This document shows, piece by piece, positions 7,742 to 17,076 of a stretch of DNA of 61,666 nt. This DNA comes from Mesorhizobium helmanticense (GTDB taxonomy: Bacteria; Pseudomonadota; Alphaproteobacteria; Rhizobiales; Rhizobiaceae). The notes below the pieces were generated by a model. That model saw only the letters and a list, made by a program, of their open reading frames with translations, was not told where the DNA came from and ran no database searches. Position numbers and translations under genes: made by a program. How positions within the stretch are numbered: the first letter of the stretch is position 1; each line of letters starts with the position of its first letter. The DNA is taken from positions 1 through 61,666 of the forward strand of contig NZ_PZJX01000017.1 of the NCBI RefSeq assembly GCF_003034915.1. The letters run 5' to 3'.

Positions 7742-9304
7742 TCAAGATTGTAGGGTTTCCCGGTGCCATCGAGCGAAGGTCTCGGCGATCGCGAGGACCG
7801 CAGCATGAATCGGTCCTGCGGTTAGGTTGGGCATAATCGACGCATCCACGACATAAAGATTGTCGAGCGCCTTGAGTCGTAGATTTGCATCGACGACGGC
7901 GTCCGAGTCCTTACCCATCCTGCAAGTACCGCAGGGATGATGGTGTGTGATAACCGACCGCGCGATGAAGTTGTCCATCTTGGCCGCATTGTTCAGGGTG
8001 CCTGGCAGGAGTTCGCGCTCTCGCCAGCCGGCGAGTTCATCTCTATGCCCGATTGTCCGTGCTGCCTCGAGAGCTTGGCGAAACAGCTCGCGGTCCCGAC
8101 CGGTTTGCAAGTATGCCGGGTCGATTAGCAATCGATCACCGAGCTCAGGCCCGCTTATACGCACGCTGCCGCGGCTCGTCGGATGGGTGATCCCGAACAG
8201 CAGCGTGTAGGCCGTGCCGGCGGCAGGCGCTTGGAAGCATTCGGACACGATCGGCGCGATGCCGCAACCAACGACTATTTCAGGCTGCCCGGCAGCGGTG
8301 AAGTTGTCAGCTCGCATATAGGCCATCGACTCCGAATGTTGGAGGCGCGATGGAGGAACCGGCTCGCGGGCCGCATAAAGGTTGCCGGCACCAAGCAGGT
8401 GGTCCTGAAGGTTTCGACCGATTTCAGGCATATCGATCAGGCAGCCAACGCCCGCGGCATCGAGCACATCGTGCGGACCGATACCCGAACGCATCAGCAA
8501 AGCCGGACTTTCCAGCGCTCCGGCACAAAGTACAATTTGATCCGCAAAGACTTCGACCGAACCCTGTCGCCCTACGACCTCGAGGCTGCGGACCTGATTG
8601 CCCTCCAAGTTGAGCCGCCGCACCCGGGACCCCGTAAGGATGGTTAGGTTCTTGCGACCTCGAACCGCCTTTGTGAGCCAGGCGTCCGCCGTCGTAACCC
8701 GCCGCCCGTCGCGAATGTTCAAGGAGTTCGGGGTGACACCGATCATCTCTCCGCTGTTGTGGCCCTCAAGGCGAGGCAGACCTAACGCTGCGCCTGCCTC
8801 GATGAAGGCACGAGCAAGCGGACTTACTTCGTCCGCCGGTAAATGGATCGGCAACGGCCCGCCCTTGCCGTGAATGCCGTCGCCACCAAGCGGGTGGTTT
8901 TCAATAGCCTGGAAAACAGACAGCAGTTCATCCCAACTCCATCGGCGATCCCCAGTCGTGTCGACCCAAGCCTGGAAGTCGGAAGGATGACCGCGCATGT
9001 AGCCCATCGCGTGCAGGCAACTCGAGCCGCCGATCAACCGCCCGCGCGCCCAGTGGTGCACCCGGCCTGCGGTGCCGGCTTGCGGCTCCGTGCGATAGTC
9101 CCAATCATAGCTGCGGCCCTGAAGCGCCGGCCAGGCAGCGGGGTTCCAGATGTCTGGGTCTGCCGCCTCCTCGCCTGCCTCGATCAGCAGAACGCGACTG
9201 TCCGGCTCTTCACTCAGTCGCGCGGCAAGCAACGTACCGGCCGACCCACCGCCGACGATGACGATATCGGAATTCGGTTTGCGCTCAGCATTGGCCCCGG
9301 TCAT
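7742..9304 (-). CDS. Pyridoxine 4-oxidase (FAD-dependent GMC oxidoreductase)
   Basis: 520 residues when started at the ATG at 9304, which has GGAG five bases upstream; a GTG at 9322 lacks a ribosome site. The N-terminal VGGGSAG is the FAD-binding motif, ARGRLIGGSSCLHAMGYMRG is the GMC signature 1 region, and THHHPCGTCRMG near the C-terminus carries the catalytic histidine region. By recall the sequence is very close to M. loti pyridoxine 4-oxidase (mll6785), which oxidises pyridoxine to pyridoxal with O2, giving H2O2. Every later pathway gene lies nearby, which supports this over a generic choline-dehydrogenase label. Confidence 0.88.
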   Translation of the reverse strand: MTGANAERKPNSDIVIVGGGSAGTLLAARLSEEPDSRVLLIEAGEEAADPDIWNPAAWPALQGRSYDWDYRTEPQAGTAGRVHHWARGRLIGGSSCLHAMGYMRGHPSDFQAWVDTTGDRRWSWDELLSVFQAIENHPLGGDGIHGKGGPLPIHLPADEVSPLARAFIEAGAALGLPRLEGHNSGEMIGVTPNSLNIRDGRRVTTADAWLTKAVRGRKNLTILTGSRVRRLNLEGNQVRSLEVVGRQGSVEVFADQIVLCAGALESPALLMRSGIGPHDVLDAAGVGCLIDMPEIGRNLQDHLLGAGNLYAAREPVPPSRLQHSESMAYMRADNFTAAGQPEIVVGCGIAPIVSECFQAPAAGTAYTLLFGITHPTSRGSVRISGPELGDRLLIDPAYLQTGRDRELFRQALEAARTIGHRDELAGWRERELLPGTLNNAAKMDNFIARSVITHHHPCGTCRMGKDSDAVVDANLRLKALDNLYVVDASIMPNLTAGPIHAAVLAIAETFARWHRETLQS

Positions 9305-9460
9305 CAACACTCCATCTGCCACTTGCTGGCTTCGATAGCCGGCATGTCTGACACCGACATGGTGAAGACCCCGCGCACTGATCTGCGTTCGGCAGATACC
9401 CGATCCGAAACGTCATGAAGGACTTCGTGTCTCAGACGGAACTACAGTCTTTCGAAGAAC

Positions 9461-10132
9461 TCAAAGCCCGCTGTCCATGGATATCTTCGCTGCCGCTTTC
9501 GCCTTCAAGACATGCTGTTTGGAGGCTTTGCGGGCGGCTTTCTCGTCGCCGGCGGCGATGGATTCGAATATCTCTCTCATCTCCGCCAGGCTGCTTTGTG
9601 CTCTGCCGTCCAATGACATCGATCGTCCTCGAAAGAAGCTTATCCTGGCCACCAGACCGCGATGCACTTCCTCCAGGATCGGATTCCCGCAATTCGCGAG
9701 TATGATTGAATAGAAGTCTGCGGCGGTCATGACCTGCGCCAGGCTGTCATTGCTGGATGCCGCCTCCTCGAACGCGGAAAGAGATTTCTCAAGTTCACGC
9801 AACTGTTCCGGGGAAATTCTCAACGCGCATCGTCCCGCTGCCTCGACTTCCAACAGCTCTCGAACCTCGTAGATGGCGGTTGCCACCTCCCACGAAAGTG
9901 CCGGTATCGATGGCCCGCGGTTGGGTACAATCTCGATCAGGCGCTCGGCCTCAAGACTGCGCAAAGCCTCCCTCAGCGAGGGGCGGCTGATGCCGAGTTG
10001 TGTGCACAGTTGACTTTCGACAAGGCGGCTTCCCGGCTGGAACAACCCGGAGAAGATGGCGAGCCGCAACTTGTCGACGGTCTCCCGTTGCACGGTCCGT
10101 GGCGAAATTCGCAAATTCAAATCTGGGGGCAT
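9461..10132 (-). CDS. GntR-family regulator, FadR/FCD subfamily
   Basis: 223 residues when started at the ATG at 10132; an in-frame extension to 10249 adds 39 residues without regulator character. The N-terminal winged helix is visible (QLGISRPSLREALRSLEAERL, broken here for length: QLGISRP then SLREALRSLEAERLIE), followed by an all-helical FCD domain with the ELLEVEAAGRCAL and QHVLKAKA segments. FCD domains bind small organic acids, often with a metal. It is divergent from the AAMS hydrolase operon and sits beside pyridoxine oxidase, so it likely controls B6 catabolism in response to a vitamer or pathway intermediate (inference). Confidence 0.85.
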   Translation of the reverse strand: MPPDLNLRISPRTVQRETVDKLRLAIFSGLFQPGSRLVESQLCTQLGISRPSLREALRSLEAERLIEIVPNRGPSIPALSWEVATAIYEVRELLEVEAAGRCALRISPEQLRELEKSLSAFEEAASSNDSLAQVMTAADFYSIILANCGNPILEEVHRGLVARISFFRGRSMSLDGRAQSSLAEMREIFESIAAGDEKAARKASKQHVLKAKAAAKISMDSGL

Positions 10133-10183
10133 CGATAACGTCTCATGGGCTTTTGAGTCGCAAGCTGAAGCAGCATACGCCAC

Positions 10184-10248
10184 GCTGTCGAAATTTGACA
10201 GCAGGATAGCCAGATTGTCAAATCTGAAGATTGCAAGAATGTCAGACA
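10184..10248. promoter_or_regulatory. Divergent operator region of the B6 locus
   Basis: A near-perfect 19-bp palindrome, GCTGTC-GAAATTT-GACAGC (10184-10202), is followed by TGTCAAAT (10216-10223), which is an exact inverted partner of ATTTGACA (10193-10200), and by TGTC-A-GACA (10240-10248). All share the TGTC/GACA half-site. They lie between the divergent GntR gene and the hydrolase operon. FCD regulators bind short palindromes of this kind, so autoregulation and control of the operon are likely. TTGACG at 10255-10260 with TATGAT at 10274-10279 is a poorly spaced promoter candidate. Confidence 0.55.
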
Positions 10249-10313
10249 ATCGGCTTGACGCGACCCCGGCTTATATGATCCTTTTGCAAGAGACGGGCAG
10301 CGGAGGCGAGATC

Positions 10314-11150
10314 ATGGACATGGCGGCAGACATACCTTCCGACCACTTCATCTCGCGACGCATCGACATTGGCCGCATCACCTTGAACGTGCGCGAGAAG
10401 GGCAACGGCCCATCGATGCTGTTCTTCCACGGCATCACCTCCAACTCTGCCGTCTTCGAGCCGTTGATGGCCCGACTCTCGGATCGGTTTACGACCATAG
10501 CGGTTGACCAGAGGGGGCACGGTCTCAGCGCCAAGCCCGAAAGCGGCTACGAAGCCGATGACTACGCGGACGACATTGCCGGCCTGTTACGGACTCTCGA
10601 CCGGGGCCGCGCCATCCTGGTCGGACATTCGCTCGGTGCTAGAAATTCCGTCACGGCCGCAGCGAAATATCCGGACCTGGTACGGTCGGTCGTCGCGATC
10701 GACTTCACGCCGTACATCGAGACTGAAGTGTTCGACGCGCTGGAAGCGCGAGTAGTCGCGGGGGACCAGCTTTTCGATAATGTGGCGGCCGTCGAAGCGT
10801 ATCTCGCCAGGCGCTATCCCAATATTCCCGCTGATGCCATCAAGATCAGGGCCCAAAGTGGCTATCAGACGGTCGAAGGGGGGCTGCGGCCACTAGCCTC
10901 CGCCGCGGCTATGGCTCAGACCGCCAGGGGCCTTCGATCGGACCTAGCGGCGGCCTTTCGGGAGGTCACGAAACCTGTTCTCATAGTTCGCGGCGAGGCC
11001 AGCAAGCTGGTCTCGGCGGCGGCGTTGGCGAAGACAAGTCGGCTGCGGCCTGATCTGCCTGTCGTCGTCGTTCCGGGCGCCGACCATTACGTCAACGAGG
11101 TCTCTCCCGAGATCACGTTGAAAGCCATCACGAACTTCATAGACGCCTGA
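10314..11150 (+). CDS. (E)-2-(acetamidomethylene)succinate hydrolase
   Basis: A 278-residue alpha/beta-hydrolase. The start at 10314 has GGAGG at 10302-10306; a longer in-frame ORF reads back into the regulator gene and is rejected. FHGITSNS is the oxyanion-hole region, GHSLGA the nucleophile elbow, and ADHYVNE carries the catalytic histidine. By recall it closely matches M. loti mlr6787, which hydrolyses the ring-opened product of MHPC to succinate semialdehyde, acetate, ammonia and CO2, the last step of B6 degradation. The oxygenase that makes its substrate follows 41 bases downstream. Confidence 0.9.
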   Translation: MDMAADIPSDHFISRRIDIGRITLNVREKGNGPSMLFFHGITSNSAVFEPLMARLSDRFTTIAVDQRGHGLSAKPESGYEADDYADDIAGLLRTLDRGRAILVGHSLGARNSVTAAAKYPDLVRSVVAIDFTPYIETEVFDALEARVVAGDQLFDNVAAVEAYLARRYPNIPADAIKIRAQSGYQTVEGGLRPLASAAAMAQTARGLRSDLAAAFREVTKPVLIVRGEASKLVSAAALAKTSRLRPDLPVVVVPGADHYVNEVSPEITLKAITNFIDA

Positions 11151-11191
11151 CGGCCAAGCGCCGTCTTCTTTTACGCAGCAGGATCCAGACA

Positions 11192-12331
11192 ATGGCCAAC
11201 GTAAACAAAACTTCGGGCAAAGCGCGTCGTGCCGAGGTCGCCGGTGGCGGCTTTGCCGGTCTGACAGCCGCCATCGCTCTCAGGCAGAACGGTTGGGATG
11301 TCAGGCTGCACGAAAAGAGCGCGGAGCTCCGGGCATTCGGAGCGGGCATCTATCTCTGGCACAATGGCCTGCGCGTGCTCGAAGGGCTGGGCGCCCTGGA
11401 CGAGGTTCTCGAAGGCTCGCACACGCCTCCCACCTACGAGACCTGGATGCATAACAAATCCGTTTCCAAGGAAACGTTCAATGGTCTGCCCTGGCGGATC
11501 ATGACGCGCAGTCACCTCCACGACGCTCTCGTCAATCGCGCCCGTGCCCTGGGTGTCGACATCCGCGTCAATTCCGAAGCAGTCGCCGCCAATCCGGACG
11601 GACGTGTAACCCTCCAGAACGGCGAGGTTCTCGAAGCAGACTTGATCGTCGGCGCCGATGGCGTTGGCTCCAAGGTCAGGGATTCCATCGGCTTCAAACA
11701 GGATCGATGGGTTTCAAAAGATGGTCTCATCCGACTGATTGTCCCGCGCATGAAGAAGGAGCTCGGTCATGGCGAGTGGGACAACACGATCGACATGTGG
11801 AATTTCTGGCCGCGCGTTCAGCGCATTCTCTACTCGCCCTGTAATGAGAATGAGCTCTATCTGGGCCTCATGGCTCCGGCCGCCGATCCTCGCGGATCAA
11901 GCGTTCCGATCGATCTCGAAGTCTGGATCGAGATGTTTCCTTTCCTGGAGCCATGCCTGATCGAAGCGGCGAAGCTGAAAACCGCCAGGTACGACAAGTA
12001 CGAAACGACCAAGCTGGATAGCTGGACAAGAGGCAAGGTCGCCCTTGTTGGAGATGCCGCACATGCAATGTGCCCGGCTCTTGCCCAGGGCGCTGGTTGC
12101 GCGATGGTCAACGCCTTCAGTCTGTCGCAGGATCTGGAGGAAGGCTCTTCAGTCGAAGATGCGCTCGTCGGGTGGGAGAAGCGCGTTCGCCCGATCACGG
12201 ATCGCTGCCAGGCCCTGTCTGGCGACTATGCGGCGAACCGCTCGCTCTCGAAGGGAAACATGTTCACGCCAGCGGCGCTGGAAGCTGCGCGCTACGATCC
12301 GCTGCGCCGCGTCTACTCATGGCCGCAATGA
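11192..12331 (+). CDS. 2-methyl-3-hydroxypyridine-5-carboxylate oxygenase (MHPCO)
   Basis: A 379-residue class A flavoprotein monooxygenase. AGGGFAGLTAA binds the FAD ADP moiety, GADGVGSKVR is the DG motif contacting FAD and NADPH, and ALVGDAAHAMCP is the GD motif. Length and recalled sequence agree with M. loti mlr6788 (379 residues). The enzyme hydroxylates the pyridine ring and cleaves it to (E)-2-(acetamidomethylene)succinate, using NAD(P)H and O2. The generic alternative (salicylate-hydroxylase-like) is less likely given the pathway context. Confidence 0.92.
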   Translation: MANVNKTSGKARRAEVAGGGFAGLTAAIALRQNGWDVRLHEKSAELRAFGAGIYLWHNGLRVLEGLGALDEVLEGSHTPPTYETWMHNKSVSKETFNGLPWRIMTRSHLHDALVNRARALGVDIRVNSEAVAANPDGRVTLQNGEVLEADLIVGADGVGSKVRDSIGFKQDRWVSKDGLIRLIVPRMKKELGHGEWDNTIDMWNFWPRVQRILYSPCNENELYLGLMAPAADPRGSSVPIDLEVWIEMFPFLEPCLIEAAKLKTARYDKYETTKLDSWTRGKVALVGDAAHAMCPALAQGAGCAMVNAFSLSQDLEEGSSVEDALVGWEKRVRPITDRCQALSGDYAANRSLSKGNMFTPAALEAARYDPLRRVYSWPQ

Positions 12332-12398
12332 TGCCGGGGAAGCCGGTGGCCAATCATTGGGCGTGCAGAAGCTGCGCGCTCCCCTTCAGGAGATGAAG

Positions 12399-12992
12399 AT
12401 GCATTATTCCAGTCAAGTCGAACGAGATTATGATGTCCGGGGATGGTACTCCTCGGTCCAGGAATGCCGGCATGACGGCGGCGCGCCCGGCGAAACCCTC
12501 GTCAAGGTCGCGACCGGCGTTGTTATACGCAATCCGTTCGCCGGGAAGTTCGTCGCCGAATTGTCCGATCTGACCGACCCGAGTGCAGCGATCGGTCATG
12601 CGCTGGGAGAGCGGGCCGTCGCGCTGCTCGGCAACCGGCCTGTCGAAAGCTATGGCAAAGGTGGCATCGCAGGGACCGCCGGCGAGCAGGAACATGTCGT
12701 CGCCTGCATCACCACTGTGTTCGGCGATCCGCTGAGGCAGCAGGTGGGCGGTGGCAAAGCCTGGATCTCTTCGGTCAGCAAGGTGGCCGTTGCCGGGACC
12801 GCCATCGATATTCCGCTTGCCCACAAGGACGAGCTTTACATCCGCTCCCACTACGACGCGATCACCTTTTCCGTGCCGGATGGCCCGCGCCCGGACGAGC
12901 TTCTGATCTGCGTGGCTGTCGCATCGGGTGCGCGCGTGCATCAACGCGTCGGCGGCAAAACCGTCGCCGACCTCAAGGCAGCCGCCGTCTAG
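12399..12992 (+). CDS. AA_synth-family protein (PF06684), role in B6 operon unknown
   Basis: 197 residues when started at 12399, where AGGAG (12388-12392) is six bases upstream; the ATG at 12393 would leave no spacer. Family features are the NPFAGKF segment, the ESYGKGGIAGTAGEQEH region, GGGKAW, and the IRSHYD segment followed by RPDELL. Members have been loosely named amino acid synthesis proteins, without a firm reaction. It lies between MHPCO and the decarboxylase in one operon, so it is probably used in B6 catabolism, yet it is not among the enzymes I know for the pathway. No signal peptide. Confidence 0.8.
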   Translation: MHYSSQVERDYDVRGWYSSVQECRHDGGAPGETLVKVATGVVIRNPFAGKFVAELSDLTDPSAAIGHALGERAVALLGNRPVESYGKGGIAGTAGEQEHVVACITTVFGDPLRQQVGGGKAWISSVSKVAVAGTAIDIPLAHKDELYIRSHYDAITFSVPDGPRPDELLICVAVASGARVHQRVGGKTVADLKAAAV

Positions 12993-13025
12993 TTCGATCG
13001 AAATTGGTGAAAGGACGAAGTTTCC

Positions 13026-13484
13026 ATGCCGCTTAATATCAAGGACTTGAAGATCACCTCGTCGGATTTCCAGCCGCTCGGGAAATTGCGCGACGAGCAC
13101 GCCGGCGACAAAGGCAATGTATTGCCTAAGCTAAAGGTCAGCGGCGTCCCCGCAGGAACGAAAGAGCTCGCCGTCATCTGCCACGATCCGGACGCGCCAT
13201 TGCCCAACGGTTTCACGCACTGGGTCGTCTACGGCATCGATCCGTCGACCTCTGATCTTTCGGACGCGCAGGAAAAGTTTCGCGTTGGCCCCAACGGCGC
13301 CGGCGGCATGCAATATTACGGGCCTCAGCCGCCCGCTGGCCATGGAGAACATCACTACTACTTCTGGGTCTATGCCCTGGACACGAAGGTCGAAGGGACG
13401 CCCACCAGGGAGGAGTTCCTCCAGAAATATGCCGGAAATGTCATCGAGCAAAATCGGATCGTCGGCATCTACGAAAACAAGTGA
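13026..13484 (+). CDS. YbhB/YbcL-type PEBP-family protein
   Basis: 152 residues without a signal peptide. The DPDAP motif followed by FTHWVVYGI, and [21 protein letters not shown] (split: [13 protein letters not shown] then YFWVYALD), form the phosphatidylethanolamine-binding-protein ligand pocket. Bacterial members have no well established enzymatic role; the pocket binds small anions. It sits 33 bases after the AA_synth gene and 70 before the decarboxylase in the same direction. A role as a binding or chaperone protein for an unstable B6 intermediate is speculation. Confidence 0.85.
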   Translation: MPLNIKDLKITSSDFQPLGKLRDEHAGDKGNVLPKLKVSGVPAGTKELAVICHDPDAPLPNGFTHWVVYGIDPSTSDLSDAQEKFRVGPNGAGGMQYYGPQPPAGHGEHHYYFWVYALDTKVEGTPTREEFLQKYAGNVIEQNRIVGIYENK

Positions 13485-13554
13485 ATTCCCGCATCGGCGA
13501 TCAATAACAACAATAAATATGATCGCAGATGCCATGAAACGGGAGAATTTGAAA

Positions 13555-14277
13555 ATGACAGAGAATAAATCCGCTCACGACAAGATTTTCGAGGAGCTGG
13601 TTACGGCCACGAAAATCCTCATAAACGAAGGGATCATGGATACATTCGGCCATATCAGTGCCCGTGTTCCGGAGGATCCTCAAAGCTTCTTCCTGGCGCA
13701 GAAGCTTGCTCCGAGCGTGATAACGGTCAATGACATCCAGCGCTTCAACCTTGACGGTGAGACGTCAGACAACCGCCCCTCCTATCTGGAGCGCTATATC
13801 CACAGCGAAATCTACAAGGCGCGTCCCGACGTTCAATGCGTGCTCCACACCCATTCTCCGGCTGTCCTGCCTTACTGCTTCGTCGATCAGCCGCTTCGGC
13901 CAGTCACCCATATGGGCGCTTTTCTCGGCGATGCCGTCCCCGTCTACGAGATCCGCGACAAGCACGGTGACGACACGGATCTCTTCGGCGGCAGCCCGAG
14001 CGTCTGCCGGGACATCGCCGAAAGCCTCGGAAGCTATCCTGTCGTTCTCATGGCGCGTCATGGCGTCGTTAATGTGGGCAATTCCGTCAGGGAGGTTGTC
14101 TTCCGAGCCTTCTATCTCGAGCAGGAAGCGGCAGCGCTTACGGCCGGCCTGCGGATCGGCACGATCAAGTATCTGTCGCCGGGCGAGATCAAGACGGCGG
14201 GAAAGCTTGTCGGCGCGCAGATCGATCGGGGATGGGATCACTGGTCGCAGCGTCTCAGGCAGGCCGGCCTGGCTTAG
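13555..14277 (+). CDS. 3-hydroxy-2-methylpyridine-4,5-dicarboxylate 4-decarboxylase (class II aldolase fold)
   Basis: 240 residues when started at 13555, with GGGAG nine bases upstream; in-frame ATGs at 13519 and 13534 are weaker. The class II aldolase/adducin fold is shown by FGHISARV, the HTHSPAV metal-binding pair and the later [10 protein letters not shown] histidine. The M. loti enzyme (mlr6791) of this fold is metal dependent and removes the 4-carboxylate of HMPDC to give MHPC, the substrate of the oxygenase encoded upstream. The assignment rests on fold plus operon context. Confidence 0.85.
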   Translation: MTENKSAHDKIFEELVTATKILINEGIMDTFGHISARVPEDPQSFFLAQKLAPSVITVNDIQRFNLDGETSDNRPSYLERYIHSEIYKARPDVQCVLHTHSPAVLPYCFVDQPLRPVTHMGAFLGDAVPVYEIRDKHGDDTDLFGGSPSVCRDIAESLGSYPVVLMARHGVVNVGNSVREVVFRAFYLEQEAAALTAGLRIGTIKYLSPGEIKTAGKLVGAQIDRGWDHWSQRLRQAGLA

Positions 14278-14379
14278 TGCCGCTGCCCTGAAGATTACCC
14301 CGAGCGTCCTGGTCTTTTGCCAGGATTTTCCAGGCTCGGTTTCAATAGTTCCCTGACGCAGGAGCGCCAGACGAAGGCA

Positions 14380-16020
14380 ATGAAACACACCATGCCGCAC
14401 GCGGAAAGTTACGATTACATTATCGTTGGGGCCGGATCAGCCGGTTGCGTGCTCGCCAACCGGCTGAGTGCCGACCCGAGATGTTCGGTGCTGTTGCTGG
14501 AGGCCGGCGGCTGGGACCGCGATCCCATGATCCATATACCGCTTGGATGGGGTAAGATCCTGACCGAGCGGCGCCATGACTGGATGTATTTCTGCGAGCC
14601 GGAAGACAATGTGGGCGGACGCAGGGTCGAGTGTGCGCGCGGGAAGGTTGTCGGCGGATCATCGTCTACCAATGCCATGGCCTATGTGCGGGGAAATCGC
14701 GGGGACTACGATCGTTGGGCAGCGACTGGGCTCAGCGACTGGTCGTATGACAAGGTGCTGCCGTATTTCCGCAAGCAGGAAAGCTGGGAAGGGGGCGAGA
14801 ACCAGTATCGTGGCGGCAACGGCCCGGTCAGCACCCAGTTCTGCCGCTACAGGGACACGCTGATCGACGCCTTTGCGCAAGCCAGCGTGCAGGCCGGCTA
14901 TGCGCAGACGAACGACTACAATGGCGAGCGGCAGGAAGGGTTTGGCCGTCTCCAGATGACGATTTCAAAAGGCCGGCGTTCCTCGACAGCGTCAGCCTAT
15001 CTGCGGCCGGTGTTGAAGCGGCCCAACTTGACCGTTCTGACGGAAGCGAGCGCAACGAAGATCGTGCTGGAGGGCGCGCGCGCCACCGGCGTCGCCATCA
15101 ACCATCGCGGAGGCGAACGCACGGTCGTCGCCCGTAAGGAAGTGCTGCTTGCCAGCGGTGTGATAAACACGCCGCAACTCATGATGCTGTCGGGCATAGG
15201 GGCGCAGGATGAACTTGCTGCGCACGGTATCCAGACGCGGGTCAATCTGCCGGCGGTCGGCAAGAACCTGCAGGATCACGTCTCGGTCATCCTGATGTAC
15301 CGGCGCCGGACCCCGGGTCCGTTCATGCGGAACATGCGCGCCGACCGTATCGGATTGGACTTCCTCAAGACTTACCTTACCGGCCGAGGTTTTTCGGCGG
15401 ACGTGCCCGGCGGGGTCGTCGCCTTCCTGAAGAGTGGTCCGACACGGCCCTTGCCGGATGTGCAGCTCTTGTTCACGGCCGCTCCGCTAGCCGCATGGCC
15501 CTATTTCAAGCCATTCAAGGCGCCGTTCCAGGATGGCTTCGCGACGCGGGTGGTGGCCACGCAGCCTGAAAGCCGCGGGACCGTCAAACTCGCGTCGGCC
15601 GACCCGACGGCGGCGCCGCTGATCCATCAGAATTTCCTCGCCTCGTCGAAGGATTGGGAGTCTCTCAGGGCCGGCTTCCGGGTGGCGCGCGATCTCGCGG
15701 CACAGCCGTCCATGCAGCCTTTCATCGAGGCGGAGTTCTTCCCCGGCCCGAAGTGCCAGAGCGACGATGAGATCGACGAGCATATCCGCAAGACCTCCAT
15801 CACAGTGCACCATCCGGCCGGCACCTGCCGCATGGGGGCCGATGCGGCCTCTGTCGTGGACCCGGAATTGCGGGTTCGCGGCGTCGCCGGCCTGAGAGTG
15901 GTCGACGCATCCGTCATGCCCGACCTCGTCTGCGGGAATATCAATGCGGCGGTGATCATGATTGCAGAGAAAGCCGCCGACCTGATCGTCAGCTCAAGAG
16001 AAAGCGGGAAACTGCAATGA
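14380..16020 (+). CDS. 4-pyridoxate dehydrogenase (FAD-dependent GMC oxidoreductase)
   Basis: 546 residues. [14 protein letters not shown] is the FAD motif, [15 protein letters not shown] the GMC signature and [12 protein letters not shown] the C-terminal active-site region. The start at 14380 is preferred; its ribosome site is weak (AAGG close by). The M. loti membrane-associated 4-pyridoxic acid dehydrogenase (mlr6792) belongs to this family and oxidises 4-pyridoxate to 5-formyl-3-hydroxy-2-methylpyridine 4-carboxylate. The stop overlaps the start of the FHMPC dehydrogenase gene (ATGA), which uses that product. It is only distantly similar to the oxidase at 7742-9304. Confidence 0.87.
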   Translation: MKHTMPHAESYDYIIVGAGSAGCVLANRLSADPRCSVLLLEAGGWDRDPMIHIPLGWGKILTERRHDWMYFCEPEDNVGGRRVECARGKVVGGSSSTNAMAYVRGNRGDYDRWAATGLSDWSYDKVLPYFRKQESWEGGENQYRGGNGPVSTQFCRYRDTLIDAFAQASVQAGYAQTNDYNGERQEGFGRLQMTISKGRRSSTASAYLRPVLKRPNLTVLTEASATKIVLEGARATGVAINHRGGERTVVARKEVLLASGVINTPQLMMLSGIGAQDELAAHGIQTRVNLPAVGKNLQDHVSVILMYRRRTPGPFMRNMRADRIGLDFLKTYLTGRGFSADVPGGVVAFLKSGPTRPLPDVQLLFTAAPLAAWPYFKPFKAPFQDGFATRVVATQPESRGTVKLASADPTAAPLIHQNFLASSKDWESLRAGFRVARDLAAQPSMQPFIEAEFFPGPKCQSDDEIDEHIRKTSITVHHPAGTCRMGADAASVVDPELRVRGVAGLRVVDASVMPDLVCGNINAAVIMIAEKAADLIVSSRESGKLQ

Positions 16021-16946
16021 TCCAGCGTATCGCCATCATCGGTTTGGGTACGATGGGACCGGGCATGGCCGCCCGGCTCGCCAGGGGCGGCCTGCAGGTG
16101 GCTGCCTACGATGTTGCACCCGTGGCCATTGAGCGCGCGCGATCCATGCTGGGCGTGGCGGACTCGGTTCTCGACGCGTTGGGCATCGCGCCTCCCCAGG
16201 CCGGCGTTGGAACCGTCCGCTTCACGGACGACCTCGGCGATGCGGTTTCCGGGGCCGACCTCATCATCGAGAACGTGCCTGAAAACATCTCCGTCAAGGC
16301 CGATGTCTACCGCGCGATCGACAGCCTGATAGCATCCGACACGATCGTCGCTTCCGACACGTCGGGAATCCCGATCACAAAACTGCAGGAGCACATATCG
16401 CATCCCGAGCGGATGGTCGGCATGCACTGGTCGAACCCGCCGCACATCATCCCGATGATCGAGGTGATCGCCGGCGAGAAGACCGCGCCGCAAACCGTGA
16501 CGACGATCCGCGACCTGATCCGCTCCATCGGCCTGCTGCCGGTCGTGGTGAAGAAGGACGTTCCCGGCTTCGTCGAAAACCGTGTGCTCTATGCGCTGCT
16601 GCGTGAGGCGGTCGACCTTGTCGAGCGCGGCGTCATCGATCCTGAAGATCTGGATACCTGCGTGTCATGGGGCATCGGCTACAAGATCGCCGTGATCGGT
16701 CCGATGGCGCTGCTCGATATGGCGGGCCTCGACATCTACAAGTCCGTCTCCTCCTTCCTTAACGCGGATCTCTCCAATCGGGACGATGTCGCGCCCATGG
16801 TGCTGGAAAAGACGAACGCGTCGAAGTTCGGCATCAAGTCGGGCGAGGGCATGTTTTCCTATACCCCCGAGCAGACCAAGGCGCTGCAAGGCGAACGGGC
16901 GCGCAAACTCGTCGCGGTGCGGCGTATCCTCGAAGGCCGGGGGTAG
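16017..16946 (+). CDS. 5-formyl-3-hydroxy-2-methylpyridine 4-carboxylate 5-dehydrogenase
   Basis: A 309-residue member of the 3-hydroxyacyl-CoA dehydrogenase family. [12 protein letters not shown] is the NAD-binding loop, [11 protein letters not shown] and GMHWSNPPH hold catalytic residues, and the C-terminal helical dimer domain follows. The length equals that recalled for M. loti FHMPC dehydrogenase (mlr6793), an NAD-dependent aldehyde dehydrogenase/dismutase giving HMPDC. It is coupled by a four-base overlap to the 4-pyridoxate dehydrogenase gene. A generic acyl-CoA role is unlikely here because no CoA pathway genes are near. Confidence 0.88.
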   Translation: MIQRIAIIGLGTMGPGMAARLARGGLQVAAYDVAPVAIERARSMLGVADSVLDALGIAPPQAGVGTVRFTDDLGDAVSGADLIIENVPENISVKADVYRAIDSLIASDTIVASDTSGIPITKLQEHISHPERMVGMHWSNPPHIIPMIEVIAGEKTAPQTVTTIRDLIRSIGLLPVVVKKDVPGFVENRVLYALLREAVDLVERGVIDPEDLDTCVSWGIGYKIAVIGPMALLDMAGLDIYKSVSSFLNADLSNRDDVAPMVLEKTNASKFGIKSGEGMFSYTPEQTKALQGERARKLVAVRRILEGRG

Positions 16947-17076
16947 CCAATGGTTCATCGTGATCACAAGGCCGGCTGGGTTGGGGAGTTCGTAACGGCG
17001 GCTGTTAGTGCCAAGCGCGCCCTCACGGACCGGACGGTGCGGCCACGGTTGACGACAGCGCATGGGGTGGCAAGCC

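Noticed and set aside
10056..10313. 86-residue extension of the AAMS hydrolase frame
   Set aside because: It overlaps the GntR gene and the operator dyads; a clear GGAGG site supports the start at 10314.
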